Shown one piece after another: positions 1 to 8,206 of a DNA stretch of 64,000 bases. Origin of the DNA: Tateyamaria omphalii. Lineage in GTDB: Bacteria; Pseudomonadota; Alphaproteobacteria; Rhodobacterales; Rhodobacteraceae. The stretch's first letter is position 1, and each line of letters starts with the position of its first letter. Below the pieces are notes generated by a model that was not told the origin of the DNA, made no database searches, and saw only the letters and a list, made by a program, of their open reading frames with translations. The position numbers were made by a program, and so were the translations under genes. The DNA lies in the NCBI RefSeq assembly GCF_019802125.1, contig NZ_JAHVHT010000001.1, positions 248,001 through 312,000 on the forward strand, written 5' to 3'.

Positions 1-1
1 G

Positions 2-328
2 CGTGAGCTGCGCCTGGGGCGTTTGCCCGATGCATCCCGCTTTCAGCCTTCGGTCAACCTTCTGTTTCGCAGCGCGGCCGAGCACTACGGCGCGGGCACA
101 GTCGCCGTGGTGCTGTCGGGCAACCTCAATGACGGCACCGAGGGCGCGCAGGACGTGCATGCGGCAGGCGGCGTGATGCTGGTGCAGTTGCCGCGTGAGG
201 CCGACTATCCGTCCATGCCCGCGAGCATCGTGCTGCACGATCACCCAGACGCGGTGCTTCAGGCCGAAGACATCGCGGGGCGGTTGCTTGAGCTTGTGGG
301 ATCGCGGGGTCTGGTGCGGGCCAGCTAG
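2..328 (+). CDS. CheB-type protein-glutamate methylesterase, C-terminal part (5' end outside window)
   Basis: The reading frame is open from the window edge, so the true start lies upstream. The visible ~108 residues match the C-terminal half of the CheB methylesterase domain. They contain the FQPSVNLLFRSAA segment followed by VVLSGNLNDGTEGA, where the Asp corresponds to the catalytic Asp of the Ser-His-Asp triad. In the family this domain demethylates chemoreceptor glutamates, or acts in CheB/CheR-like signalling hybrids. Without the N-terminus I cannot say whether a receiver domain is present. Its stop overlaps by 4 nt the stop of the convergent gene at 325-1335. Confidence 0.8.
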   Translation, partial: RELRLGRLPDASRFQPSVNLLFRSAAEHYGAGTVAVVLSGNLNDGTEGAQDVHAAGGVMLVQLPREADYPSMPASIVLHDHPDAVLQAEDIAGRLLELVGSRGLVRAS

Positions 329-1335
329 TCGAACGTCCCTGCCACACGTCCCAGCAGCATGAAGGCGCGCGCCGTACGGGTGTCGCTGAGCGCTGAAATC
401 TCGGCATCGGTGGCGGTTTCGGTGAAGGCCGATACCGTTTGATCGAAGCGGCGCAGGAAATGGTGCGCGGCATCGCGGAAGATCGGGTCCTGCTTCATCC
501 GGCCAGCCGACAGCGCCAAGGATGAACGATCCCTTACACCACCGAGCGGTGCCACGGCGCGGCCACGTGCGCCCTGGGCAAACTGGCGCCACACCTCGGG
601 GCGCGCGCGATCGGGGCGCAGGTCGTCCATATAGATGCCGTCCTGGCTGAGCAGGGTCAGGATGTCCTGCGCGGCCTGGACCAGTTGCGCGGTCGTGCGG
701 TCGCGCATCGCCTTGCGCAATGCAGCGAAACCTTCCTCGTCTTCCGCCGTTTCGGGGAAGTTGAGGGCGCGGATGAAATCCTCGGCCGCGAGGGGCGGGG
801 CGATGTCTTCGGCACTGGTGCCGAGCGCGAGGGCCGGTTGATCGCCCGTCACCTCGGGTTGCGCTGCCTGCTGCGGGGCAGGGGCGTGCTCGCGCCTGCT
901 TTGGAAGGTGGCAAGCGCGCTTTCGGTCTTGCGCGTGGCAGCGGCAATCTCATCGAGCTTGCGGGCCACCGACGGCTCATCCGCCACGTTGCGGCCCTGG
1001 TTCTGGGCAATGTAGGCCTGCCGGATCGCGTCGATGGCGGTTTGCAGACGCTGGCTTTCCTCGCGCATGACCTTGCTGGAGCGCGCCGCCGTGGCGGCCA
1101 CCCAGATCATTGCGACCGGCATGAAGATGGCGAGCATCGTGATCAGGAACCGCAACCCTTCGCCCGTCCCGGTGGGGTCGTCGCCCGCAAGCAGGAAATA
1201 GGCTGCCGCCCCAACGAGCCAGACGGCCGTCAGGATCAGGGCGGCGACTTCGATCCCTGTTATGCCATCCGCGCTGGGTTTGTCGTAGATCCCCAGCGGC
1301 GTCGGGCGCGCTTGTGGTTCGGGCTTTTCGGCCAT
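325..1335 (-). CDS. Two-TM membrane protein of unknown function
   Basis: A 336-residue protein with no family I recognise. Two hydrophobic helices (about residues 26-49 and 62-84) follow a short proline-rich cytoplasmic-type N-terminus. Next come a helical, coiled-coil-prone stretch (about 88-150) and a C-terminal soluble domain rich in Arg and Asp. It lies 4 nt downstream of greA on the same strand, so it is probably cotranscribed with it. The 3' end overlaps the convergent CheB-like gene by 4 nt. It may be a roseobacter-specific conserved protein; this is an inference from memory of similar proteins, not a domain match. Confidence 0.75.
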   Translation of the reverse strand: MAEKPEPQARPTPLGIYDKPSADGITGIEVAALILTAVWLVGAAAYFLLAGDDPTGTGEGLRFLITMLAIFMPVAMIWVAATAARSSKVMREESQRLQTAIDAIRQAYIAQNQGRNVADEPSVARKLDEIAAATRKTESALATFQSRREHAPAPQQAAQPEVTGDQPALALGTSAEDIAPPLAAEDFIRALNFPETAEDEEGFAALRKAMRDRTTAQLVQAAQDILTLLSQDGIYMDDLRPDRARPEVWRQFAQGARGRAVAPLGGVRDRSSLALSAGRMKQDPIFRDAAHHFLRRFDQTVSAFTETATDAEISALSDTRTARAFMLLGRVAGTFD

Positions 1336-1339
1336 GGCC

Positions 1340-1810
1340 TCAGCTATAGCTGATTTTCAGGACTTCATAGGACTTTTCACCGCCCGGTGTGCGCACCTCG
1401 ACGCTGTCGCCCTCTTCCTTGCCGATCAATGCCCGCGCTATGGGCGATTTTATGTTCAAAAGGCCCTTTTCGATGTTGGCCTCGTATTCGCCGACAATCT
1501 GGTAGGTCTTTTCCTCGTCCGTATCCTCGTCCACCAGCGTCACTTTGGCACCGAACTTGATGGCGCCCGACAGCTTGGTGGTGTCGATGATGTCCGCGAG
1601 CGAAATCACGCCTTCGAGTTCCTTGATTCGGCCCTCGATGAAAGACTGCTTTTCCTTGGCCGAGTGGTATTCGGCGTTTTCCGACAGGTCACCATGCTCG
1701 CGCGCCTCGGCAATCGCCTTGATGATGGCGGGGCGTTCCTCGGTCTTGAGGTGCTTGAGTTCCGTTTCCAGTGCGGTTGCACCGGCGCGGGTCATCGGGA
1801 TCTTTTCCAT
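1340..1810 (-). CDS. greA: Transcription elongation factor GreA
   Basis: GreA rescues backtracked RNA polymerase by inserting its coiled-coil tip into the secondary channel and stimulating transcript cleavage. The 156-residue product starts MEKIPMT and carries the N-terminal coiled coil with the signature [14 protein letters not shown], whose acidic tip residues coordinate Mg2+. The C-terminal FKBP-like domain ends in SYEVLKISY. Length matches the family (about 158). The ATG at 1810 was chosen over a longer in-frame extension because homology begins there and an AGGACG ribosome-binding site precedes it. The next gene on this strand starts 4 nt downstream of the stop. Confidence 0.97.
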   Translation of the reverse strand: MEKIPMTRAGATALETELKHLKTEERPAIIKAIAEAREHGDLSENAEYHSAKEKQSFIEGRIKELEGVISLADIIDTTKLSGAIKFGAKVTLVDEDTDEEKTYQIVGEYEANIEKGLLNIKSPIARALIGKEEGDSVEVRTPGGEKSYEVLKISYS

Positions 1811-1952
1811 CGGCGTCGTCCTAAGAACATGCGGCGGCCCGCGATGGAGCCGCCGTGTGTTGAGATGGTAGATACCTGACCTGAACACCTGAGGGAATGC
1901 AAGGTCCAATGGCATCACCACGACCACAGGTGTCGTCTTCGATGATGCAGAC

Positions 1953-1969
1953 AGTGTTACCGTAACACT
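1953..1969. promoter_or_regulatory. Perfect 8-bp-arm palindrome upstream of greA
   Basis: Arms AGTGTTAC and GTAACACT are separated by one base. The palindrome sits about 145 bp upstream of the greA start, in the 351-bp gap (1811-2161) between greA and the divergent hypothetical ORF. This is typical geometry for a dimeric repressor operator, but no regulator can be assigned. The rest of the gap shows no other convincing feature. Confidence 0.4.
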
Positions 1970-2161
1970 CACGGCGTTACTTATACTGCTGTCCGGGTCC
2001 CGATAGGCAAGCGCCGAGGGAGCGGTAGCCGCCGGTCAACAGGTGGACCCGCGCCCTTGTGTGAGCAGTTTCGCGGCCTGAGAAAAACACTCTACCAGTG
2101 GCACGATCACAGGTTCGAAGATTGTGTAACGAGTACAAACATATCCCATGAGATCGTGTCG

Positions 2162-2467
2162 ATGTCGCCTGTCACAATGATCACTTACAACGGCCAGGAC
2201 GTGATTTTCGGGCACGCCGCAACCGCGCATGATACACCTGCCGATCCCGGTACCACTCACGGACTGAGCGAAACAGAGCGGTTGCGGCGTGACACTGTTG
2301 TGCCGGAAGACGGCGATGTGTCCTGGGTCCCTCTGGTTCTGGCCGACATGGCTTCATTTTGTTCCAGAGCCGAGCGTTTTGAACTGGAAGTCACACTTTT
2401 GCGGACAAAGGTTATGATCGAACACCTTATCCAGGCGCACGACCTAAGCGACGCGTCAGACCCGTAG
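2162..2467 (+). CDS. Hypothetical protein
   Basis: About 101 residues from the ATG at 2162; an in-frame GTG at 2057 would lengthen it. I do not recognise a family. The C-terminal half is helical (about 40 residues with Leu/Ile heptad-like spacing), preceded by an acidic segment with a Trp. No signal peptide or membrane span is visible. The stop directly abuts the stop of the convergent gene ending at 2468, an arrangement that favours two real genes. Confidence is limited because there is no homology and the start is unclear. Confidence 0.4.
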   Translation: MSPVTMITYNGQDVIFGHAATAHDTPADPGTTHGLSETERLRRDTVVPEDGDVSWVPLVLADMASFCSRAERFELEVTLLRTKVMIEHLIQAHDLSDASDP

Positions 2468-3451
2468 TCAACGGCAGCAATCGGGTTGTGTAAAAAACCT
2501 GTTTGGCACGACACCGGTTGCGAGGCACACCGATTTGCTGATCAGCGGGCGTACTGCGTCGGGCAAGCGGGGGTCCGACATCTTGTAATACCCGGTGGTT
2601 GCGATCTTTTTGCGCAGGCAGGACATGGTCGTGACCGGCAGAGGTTGGATCGCGATCGTACTGGCCATTGGTCCGCGACGGTGATCCGCCGAGACGGCTG
2701 CATTGACGCCTGTCAACAATGAGTATGTTCGACGGTTGCCCGAAAAGCGCCGATTTTCGGGTTCAATAACGAAATAGGCCAGGGTCGATGGCACCGGAGC
2801 CTCGCCGTAGATGCAGAACATGCGCCCATCAAGGCACAGCACTTCGCCCTCGAATTTCACCGGGCTCAAACAGTTTTGGCTGGATGTTGGATTTTTTATG
2901 CGGCAGATTGAGCGCCAGCGGTGTCCGGTTTCGGTTTGTTCGAATTGCATGACATGCGCCATGAAGTGCCCAGGCGCAGTGAGCGACGGAAAGAAGCATT
3001 CGTAAAATCCGTCGGCAAGGCGTGGGTCGGGTCGACTGAAGGCGGCCAGTTTCGACAGGATGCCAAAAGATGCAGGCGTGCTGCGGGCGCTGTTTGCAAC
3101 TGGCGTGACGCCGACTTTGAACACCGGACGCAGGCTGCCCGTGGGCAGGCATATGCGCACCGTCCCGAGTGCTGCGCCCTCGGTAGCATAGGCTGCTTCG
3201 AGCGCCTTTCGCAGCCGCCCGGCCATGACCCGCACATGCGGGTTTGAATTGGGATCAAAGCTGTCCGGCAGACCCAGGCAATCCGTCCCTACCGCATAGG
3301 CAGAGAAAGCGGTTGGATCCGACCGGAAGCTGTGGGTGACGAGATAGCGCAACAGGTCCCGCAACCGCGGCGCGTTGGCAAGCGGTGCTGCGGTTTCAAG
3401 GCGGTCCAGAGCAGACCGCGCTTCGTGTTCTGAGACCGGGTGAAGGTGCAC
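2468..3451 (-). CDS. Protein with the N-terminal DNA-binding-like domain of alphaproteobacterial TPR/adenylate-cyclase-type regulators
   Basis: 327 residues from a GTG start. Residues about 8-115 fit the winged-helix-like N-terminal module usually found fused to TPR or cyclase domains in alphaproteobacteria. The typical elements are an LRYLV helix, a DSFDPNSNPHVRVMAGRLRKALE motif in two pieces (SFDPNSNPHVRV, then AGRLRKALE), and an RICLPTGSLRPVF strand. The downstream 200 residues contain no TPR and no cyclase signature and are unassigned. The gene stands alone between a convergent ORF and a 150-bp gap before the VOC gene. It is probably a transcriptional regulator; this is inference. Confidence 0.6.
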   Translation of the reverse strand: MHLHPVSEHEARSALDRLETAAPLANAPRLRDLLRYLVTHSFRSDPTAFSAYAVGTDCLGLPDSFDPNSNPHVRVMAGRLRKALEAAYATEGAALGTVRICLPTGSLRPVFKVGVTPVANSARSTPASFGILSKLAAFSRPDPRLADGFYECFFPSLTAPGHFMAHVMQFEQTETGHRWRSICRIKNPTSSQNCLSPVKFEGEVLCLDGRMFCIYGEAPVPSTLAYFVIEPENRRFSGNRRTYSLLTGVNAAVSADHRRGPMASTIAIQPLPVTTMSCLRKKIATTGYYKMSDPRLPDAVRPLISKSVCLATGVVPNRFFTQPDCCR

Positions 3452-3602
3452 GGGGTCCTGACATCATATGTTTGTGTGCATGAGCGGCCGGGTCCGAGCC
3501 CGGCCGTTCGTGCGGATTGAGTGGTGTGCCCATGTGACATCGGCGATACAAGTGCAACGGGCAAAAAACGACTATTTGCGGTCAGAAGCGTCGGCCGCTA
3601 CG

Positions 3603-3983
3603 TCAGTCGTATTGCACCACTTCAAACTCGATATTGTCGTCGTCGTGGAAGTAGAAGCGGCGGCCCGGTTCGTATTCGTGGTGCTGGCCCACGCGGAACC
3701 CTTTCGTCCGCGCGCCTTTCTCGATCTGTTCAAGGTCATCGGTCACGATGGCGATGTGGTTCAACCCGCCGATCGTGGCGTAGGAGCTTTCAGTGCCTTT
3801 TGCCGCAGTTTTTTGAGTGTAGAGCGCGAGATAATGCGTGTCCGTTCCGACGTGGACGGTGCGCCCGTCCTCCATCGCGTTGCCGGCCCACCGGATGTGC
3901 CAGCCAAAAAGGTCGCACATCCAGGCGGCAGTTGTATCGGGATTCGAGACGGTCAGATTGGTGTGTTCGAGCATGGCTGGCAT
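3603..3983 (-). CDS. VOC-family (glyoxalase/bleomycin-resistance fold) protein
   Basis: 126 residues with the paired beta-alpha-beta-beta-beta modules of the vicinal oxygen chelate fold. HTNLTVSNP opens the first module, and GLNHIAIVTDD with the terminal NIEFEVVQYD forms the second. The His and Glu at these places are typical metal ligands. Such proteins act as glyoxalases, dioxygenases or antibiotic/toxin-binding proteins, and the substrate cannot be read here. The gene is divergent from soxR, and its promoter has a 19-bp spacer centred on a SoxR-type palindrome. It is therefore very likely a SoxR-activated redox-stress gene. Confidence 0.85.
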   Translation of the reverse strand: MPAMLEHTNLTVSNPDTTAAWMCDLFGWHIRWAGNAMEDGRTVHVGTDTHYLALYTQKTAAKGTESSYATIGGLNHIAIVTDDLEQIEKGARTKGFRVGQHHEYEPGRRFYFHDDDNIEFEVVQYD

Positions 3984-4032
3984 GGGTGGGTCCTTTCTTC
4001 ATTTGCCCTTTCCTTTGCGGTTGGGTGAGGGC

Positions 4033-4063
4033 ATCCTGCGACCTCAAGTCAACTTGAGGTCAA
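4033..4063 (-). promoter_or_regulatory. SoxR-dependent promoter of the VOC gene with SoxR box
   Basis: The palindrome at 4040-4061 has ACCTCAAG and CTTGAGGT arms and one central mismatch. This fits the known SoxR operator (CCTCAAGT/ACTTGAGG arms). On the minus strand a TTGACC -35 (4063-4058) and a CAGGAT -10 (4038-4033) are separated by exactly 19 bp. That is the overlong spacer characteristic of MerR-family activated promoters, with the operator between the two elements. The soxR start codon lies 15 bp away on the other side, so autoregulation is also possible. Confidence 0.85.
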
Positions 4064-4075
4064 GGGGTTTTTTTC

Positions 4076-4540
4076 ATGGCGCCATCCGAGGGGTTGAGCA
4101 TTGGCGAGATTGCGGAGCGGACCGGTTTGGCGGTCTCGGCGATCCGGTATTACGAGGATGAGGGTTTGGTGGCCCCATGGCGCAATGCGTCCGGGCGCCG
4201 CCGGTTTCAGCGCGCCGACATAAGGCGGTTGAGCTTCATCATGGTCGCACAGCAGTTCGGGTTTTCGCTGGCGCAGATCAAGGCGGAACTGGATCTGTTG
4301 CCCCGCCACCGCGCGCCCAACAAGCGCGATTGGGCGCGCATCAGCACTGAGTTTCGGGATGGACTGAACGAGCGGATCGCGCGACTGGAAAAGCTGCGTG
4401 ACACCTTGGATGGCTGCATCGGCTGCGGCTGTCTGAGCCTGGACGCCTGTGCTTTGTACAACCCTCGTGACGCAGCCGCCGAGAAGGGGCAGGGACCGCG
4501 CTATTTGCTGGGGGATCGCCCATCAGATGTCACGCCGTGA
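4076..4540 (+). CDS. soxR: Redox-sensing transcriptional activator SoxR
   Basis: MerR-family regulator of 154 residues. The N-terminal winged helix contains LSIGEIAERTGLAVSAIRYY and is followed by the dimerisation helix. The C-terminal [2Fe-2S] motif has cysteines at 114, 117, 119 and 125 in the CIGCGCLS arrangement diagnostic of SoxR. Oxidation of the cluster switches on target promoters. No soxS is seen. As in other non-enteric bacteria it probably acts directly on a few genes, here at least the divergent VOC gene. The ATG at 4076 has no clear Shine-Dalgarno sequence, so leaderless or near-leaderless translation is possible. Confidence 0.95.
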   Translation: MAPSEGLSIGEIAERTGLAVSAIRYYEDEGLVAPWRNASGRRRFQRADIRRLSFIMVAQQFGFSLAQIKAELDLLPRHRAPNKRDWARISTEFRDGLNERIARLEKLRDTLDGCIGCGCLSLDACALYNPRDAAAEKGQGPRYLLGDRPSDVTP

Positions 4541-4688
4541 CGTTATTTTGCGTAACGTGTCGTCGTTTCGTGAATTTTTGGTGGATTTTTTCACGGTGAC
4601 AGTTCACCACATTGCGAAAGCCCTATCTAAAGGGTAGCGACGATGAAATTTGCGCGCCACGCGCTGGGAGTAAAAGGGGAGCCGCCGG

Positions 4689-6338
4689 ATGGCCGAGATT
4701 GAACGCGAAGCGATGGAATATGACGTGGTGATCGTCGGGGCGGGCCCGGCCGGTCTGTCGGCTGCCATTCGCCTCAAGCAGTTGGATGCCGATCTGAACG
4801 TGGTCGTTCTGGAAAAAGGGTCCGAAGTGGGCGCCCACATCCTGTCGGGCGCTGTGCTGGATCCGGTAGGTCTGGATGCTTTGCTCCCGGACTGGAAGGA
4901 AAAGGGCGCGCCGCTGAACGTGCCGGTGAAAGACGACAATTTCTACATGCTGGGTGAGGCGGGGCAGGTTCGCATCCCCAACTTCCCGATGCCGCCGCTG
5001 ATGAACAATCATGGCAACTACATCGTGTCGATGGGCAATGTGTGCCGCTGGATGGCGGAGCAGGCTGAGGAGATGGGTGTTGAAATCTTCCCCGGTATGG
5101 CGTGTTCCGAGCTGGTGTATGGCGACAATGGCGAAGTGAAGGGTGTTGTGGCTGGGGTCTTTGGCCTCGAAGAAGATGGCTCCATCGGTGAGAACACCGA
5201 GCCGGGCATGGAACTGCACGGCAAGTACGTTTTCCTGTCCGAGGGCGTGCGCGGGTCACTGTCGAAGGAGGTCATCGCCAAGTATGACCTGGCCAAGGGC
5301 AAGGAGCCGCAGAAATACGGCCTGGGCATGAAAGAGATCTGGGAGATCGACCCCGAGAAGCACAAGGAAGGGTCTGTCACCCACACGATGGGCTGGCCGC
5401 TGGAATCCAATGCGGGCGGTGGGTCGTTCATCTATCACTTAGAGAACAATCAGGTTTATGTCGGCTTTGTCGTCCACCTGAACTACAAGAACCCGCATCT
5501 GTTCCCCTACATGGAATTCCAGCGCTTCAAGCATCACCCGATGGTGGCGGACCTGCTGAAGGGCGGGAAGCGTGTGGCCTATGGCGCGCGGGCAATCTCC
5601 GAGGGTGGATACCAGTCGATGCCGAAGATGGTGGCACCAGGTGTGGCGCTGCTGGGTTGCTCGGTGGGCATGGTCAACGTGCCGCGGATCAAGGGCAACC
5701 ACAACGCGATGCTGTCGGGCAAGGCGGCGGCCGAGGCCGCCTTTGACGCGATCAAGGCGGAGCGGTCCGGCGACGAGCTGACAGCCTATGAGACCGAGGT
5801 GCGTGAGGGGGCCATTGGCAAGGACCTCAAGAAGGTGCGCAATGTGAAGCCGATCTGGTCCAAGTACGGGCTGGCGGCGTCGTTGGTGCTTGGTGGGTTC
5901 GACATGTGGACCAACACGCTGGGCTTTTCGCTCTTTGGTACAGTGGGGCATGGCAAGAACGATGCCGATGCCACGGAAGAGGCCAGCAAGCACAAGCCCA
6001 TCGACTATCCAAAGCCCGATGGCACGCTGTCCTTTGACCGGCTGACGAACGTGTCCTTCAGCTTTACCAACCACGAGGAAAGCCAGCCTGCGCACCTCAA
6101 ACTGACGGATGCGGCGATCCCGGTGGCGCAGAACCTGCCAAAGTACGCCGGCCCATCAGCGCGGTATTGCCCGGCGGGGGTCTACGAGTTCGTGGAGGAG
6201 GAGGGCAAGGACACGCGCTTTGTCATCAACTTCCAGAACTGCGTGCACTGCAAGACCTGTGACATCAAGGATCCGGCGCAGAACATCACCTGGACCACGC
6301 CGCAGGGCGGTGATGGGCCGAACTACCCGAACATGTGA
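4689..6338 (+). CDS. Electron transfer flavoprotein-ubiquinone oxidoreductase (ETF-QO)
   Basis: Inner-membrane-associated enzyme passing electrons from ETF (beta-oxidation and amino-acid dehydrogenases) to ubiquinone. The 549 residues match the family length. The FAD Rossmann motif GAGPAG is at residues 17-22. A membrane-associated ubiquinone-binding middle region follows. Cysteines at 494, 518, 521 and 524 in the CPAGVY...CVHCKTC pattern ligate the [4Fe-4S] cluster. An AAAAGGGGAG ribosome-binding site precedes the ATG at 4689. It is followed by an intrinsic terminator and appears monocistronic. A 19-codon ORF starting at 4642 overlaps its start out of frame, but I do not call it. Confidence 0.97.
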   Translation: MAEIEREAMEYDVVIVGAGPAGLSAAIRLKQLDADLNVVVLEKGSEVGAHILSGAVLDPVGLDALLPDWKEKGAPLNVPVKDDNFYMLGEAGQVRIPNFPMPPLMNNHGNYIVSMGNVCRWMAEQAEEMGVEIFPGMACSELVYGDNGEVKGVVAGVFGLEEDGSIGENTEPGMELHGKYVFLSEGVRGSLSKEVIAKYDLAKGKEPQKYGLGMKEIWEIDPEKHKEGSVTHTMGWPLESNAGGGSFIYHLENNQVYVGFVVHLNYKNPHLFPYMEFQRFKHHPMVADLLKGGKRVAYGARAISEGGYQSMPKMVAPGVALLGCSVGMVNVPRIKGNHNAMLSGKAAAEAAFDAIKAERSGDELTAYETEVREGAIGKDLKKVRNVKPIWSKYGLAASLVLGGFDMWTNTLGFSLFGTVGHGKNDADATEEASKHKPIDYPKPDGTLSFDRLTNVSFSFTNHEESQPAHLKLTDAAIPVAQNLPKYAGPSARYCPAGVYEFVEEEGKDTRFVINFQNCVHCKTCDIKDPAQNITWTTPQGGDGPNYPNM

Positions 6339-6366
6339 TTGGTGCGCGACCAATATGCTGACCAAG

Positions 6367-6399
6367 AAAACGCCGGGCCCCGCAGCCCGGCGTTTTTTC
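6367..6399 (+). terminator. Rho-independent terminator after ETF-QO
   Basis: A perfect 8-bp GC stem (CGCCGGGC/GCCCGGCG) with a 6-nt loop, preceded by AAAA and followed by TTTTTT, 30 bp after the ETF-QO stop. Confidence 0.9.
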
Positions 6400-6493
6400 T
6401 GGCGGCGATGTGCTGACCATTTCGCGAGGTCACATTGCACATATGCGCAGACGTGCTAGCCTTTGGGCTAAACAGAAAGAAGGCAGTGCTCCG

Positions 6494-8206
6494 TTGATCC
6501 GATCGCTTTTGTCCAGTGTCGCCTTGGCCGCCGTTGTGGCGACCACCCCGCATGTCGCGTCCGCCCAGTCGGTGGCAGGGTCTTATCTGGCGGGGCGTCA
6601 GGCTGCGATGACGAGCGACTTCGAGGCGGCGGCGCGCTACTATACTGCGGCGCTGGCGCGTGATCCCAGCAATCTGGAGTTGATGGAGGACGCCATTGTC
6701 GCGCAGATGGCGCTGGGTCGCATCGACCGCGCCCTGCCCATTGCCCAAACGATTGAAGAGAGCGATGCGCGAAGCCAAGCCGCGCATATGGTCATCATTG
6801 CCGATATGCTCGCGCGGGAAGACTATGACGGCTATCTGGCACGCGATGTGGACACCCAAGGTGTTGGGCCGCTGGTCGATGGGCTGCTGAACGCCTGGGC
6901 TCTGGTTGGCGCGGACCGCGTCGAAGAGGCGATGGCCGGTTTCGATGCCGTATCGGAACAGCGCGGCGTGCGCGGTTTTGCCATGTACCACAAGGCGATG
7001 GCGCTTGCCGGATTGGGTCAGTTCGAGGACGCGAGCGAGATTTTCGAAAGCGAAGGGTCAGGTCCCCTGCAACAGACCCGCCGTGGCGCCATGGCCCGGG
7101 CCGAGGTATTGTCGCAGCTTGGCCGGAACGAAGAAGCTGCTGCCTCGCTCAAGGCGGCCTTTGGCACCGTCACGGACCCGGAACTCGACGCCATGCATCT
7201 CGCCCTTGAGGCGGGGGAGACACTGGCCTTTACCCACATCACCTCCGCCCGCGACGGGATGGCTGAGGTGTTCTATTCGCTGGCCGGTGCGCTGCGGCAG
7301 GATGCGGGTGCAGACTACACGCTGCTGTATGGACGCATCGCACGGCACTTGCGCCCGGATCACGTGGACGCGCTGCTTTTGAATGCGGACCTTCTGGAGA
7401 CATTAGAACAGTTCGATCTTGCCAATGCCACCTACAAACAGGTGCCTGCGGACCACCCGGCGTTTCATGCTGCTGAACTGGGCCGTGCGGCGGCGCTGCG
7501 GGAATCGGGCAAGCCGGATGCGGCCATCGAGGTTTTGGAACAGTTGGCCAAGCGCTTCGGCGATCTGCCGCTTGTGCATTCCACGCTGGGCGATGTGCTG
7601 CGCCAGCAAAGCCAGTTTGAAGAGGCGGTCGCCGCCTATGATCGTGCGCTGGATCTGACGGATCCGGAAGCGCGCGGCGCCTGGTTCCTGCACTACGCCC
7701 GCGCGATTTCCTATGAGCGGCTGAAAGAATGGCCGCAGGCAGAGGCGGATTTCAGGCGCGCCCTTGAGCTGAACCCGGGTCAGCCTCAGGTGTTGAACTA
7801 CCTTGGCTATTCGCTGGTCGAGAAACAGATCAAGCTGGATGAAGCGTTGGAGATGATCGAGGAAGCCGTCGCGGCCAGCCCCGACAGCGGCTACATCGTG
7901 GATTCGCTGGGCTGGGTTCTGTACCGCCTTGGCCGCTATGAAGAAGCGGTTGAGCATATGGAGCGCGCCGTTGAGTTGATGCCGGTCGATCCTGTTGTGA
8001 ATGACCATCTCGGCGATGTGTACTGGGCCGTCGGCCGCATACGCGAGGCGCGGTTCCAGTGGATGCGGGCGCTGAGCTTTGTCGATCCTGCCGATACTGA
8101 TGGCGAGGCGGACCCTGATCGGATGCGCCGCAAGCTGGAGGTGGGGCTCGATAAGGTGCTGGCCGAGGAAGGTGCCGAGCCCCTGCAGGTGGCGAATGAC
8201 AATTGA
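6494..8206 (+). CDS. Periplasmic/exported tetratricopeptide-repeat protein
   Basis: From a TTG start at 6494 the product has 570 residues. It begins with a signal peptide (hydrophobic SVALAAVVATT, cleavage near ASAQ), and many TPR helices span the rest. The best repeats lie near the C-terminus (AVAAYDRALDLTD; AEADFRRALELNPGQPQ; AVEHMERAVELMPVDP). I prefer TTG because an AGAAAGAAGG ribosome-binding site precedes it and the signal peptide then begins at the N-terminus. ATGs at 6410 and 6443 would add non-hydrophobic leader residues. It overlaps ispE by 11 nt, so the two are cotranslated. Role: probably a protein-interaction scaffold in the envelope. Confidence 0.85.
   Translation: MIRSLLSSVALAAVVATTPHVASAQSVAGSYLAGRQAAMTSDFEAAARYYTAALARDPSNLELMEDAIVAQMALGRIDRALPIAQTIEESDARSQAAHMVIIADMLAREDYDGYLARDVDTQGVGPLVDGLLNAWALVGADRVEEAMAGFDAVSEQRGVRGFAMYHKAMALAGLGQFEDASEIFESEGSGPLQQTRRGAMARAEVLSQLGRNEEAAASLKAAFGTVTDPELDAMHLALEAGETLAFTHITSARDGMAEVFYSLAGALRQDAGADYTLLYGRIARHLRPDHVDALLLNADLLETLEQFDLANATYKQVPADHPAFHAAELGRAAALRESGKPDAAIEVLEQLAKRFGDLPLVHSTLGDVLRQQSQFEEAVAAYDRALDLTDPEARGAWFLHYARAISYERLKEWPQAEADFRRALELNPGQPQVLNYLGYSLVEKQIKLDEALEMIEEAVAASPDSGYIVDSLGWVLYRLGRYEEAVEHMERAVELMPVDPVVNDHLGDVYWAVGRIREARFQWMRALSFVDPADTDGEADPDRMRRKLEVGLDKVLAEEGAEPLQVANDN

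Noticed and set aside
4642..4701. 19-codon ORF (M-K-F-A-R-H...) overlapping the ETF-QO start
   Set aside because: No convincing ribosome-binding site, and its second half overlaps the ETF-QO ribosome-binding site and start. Likely chance.
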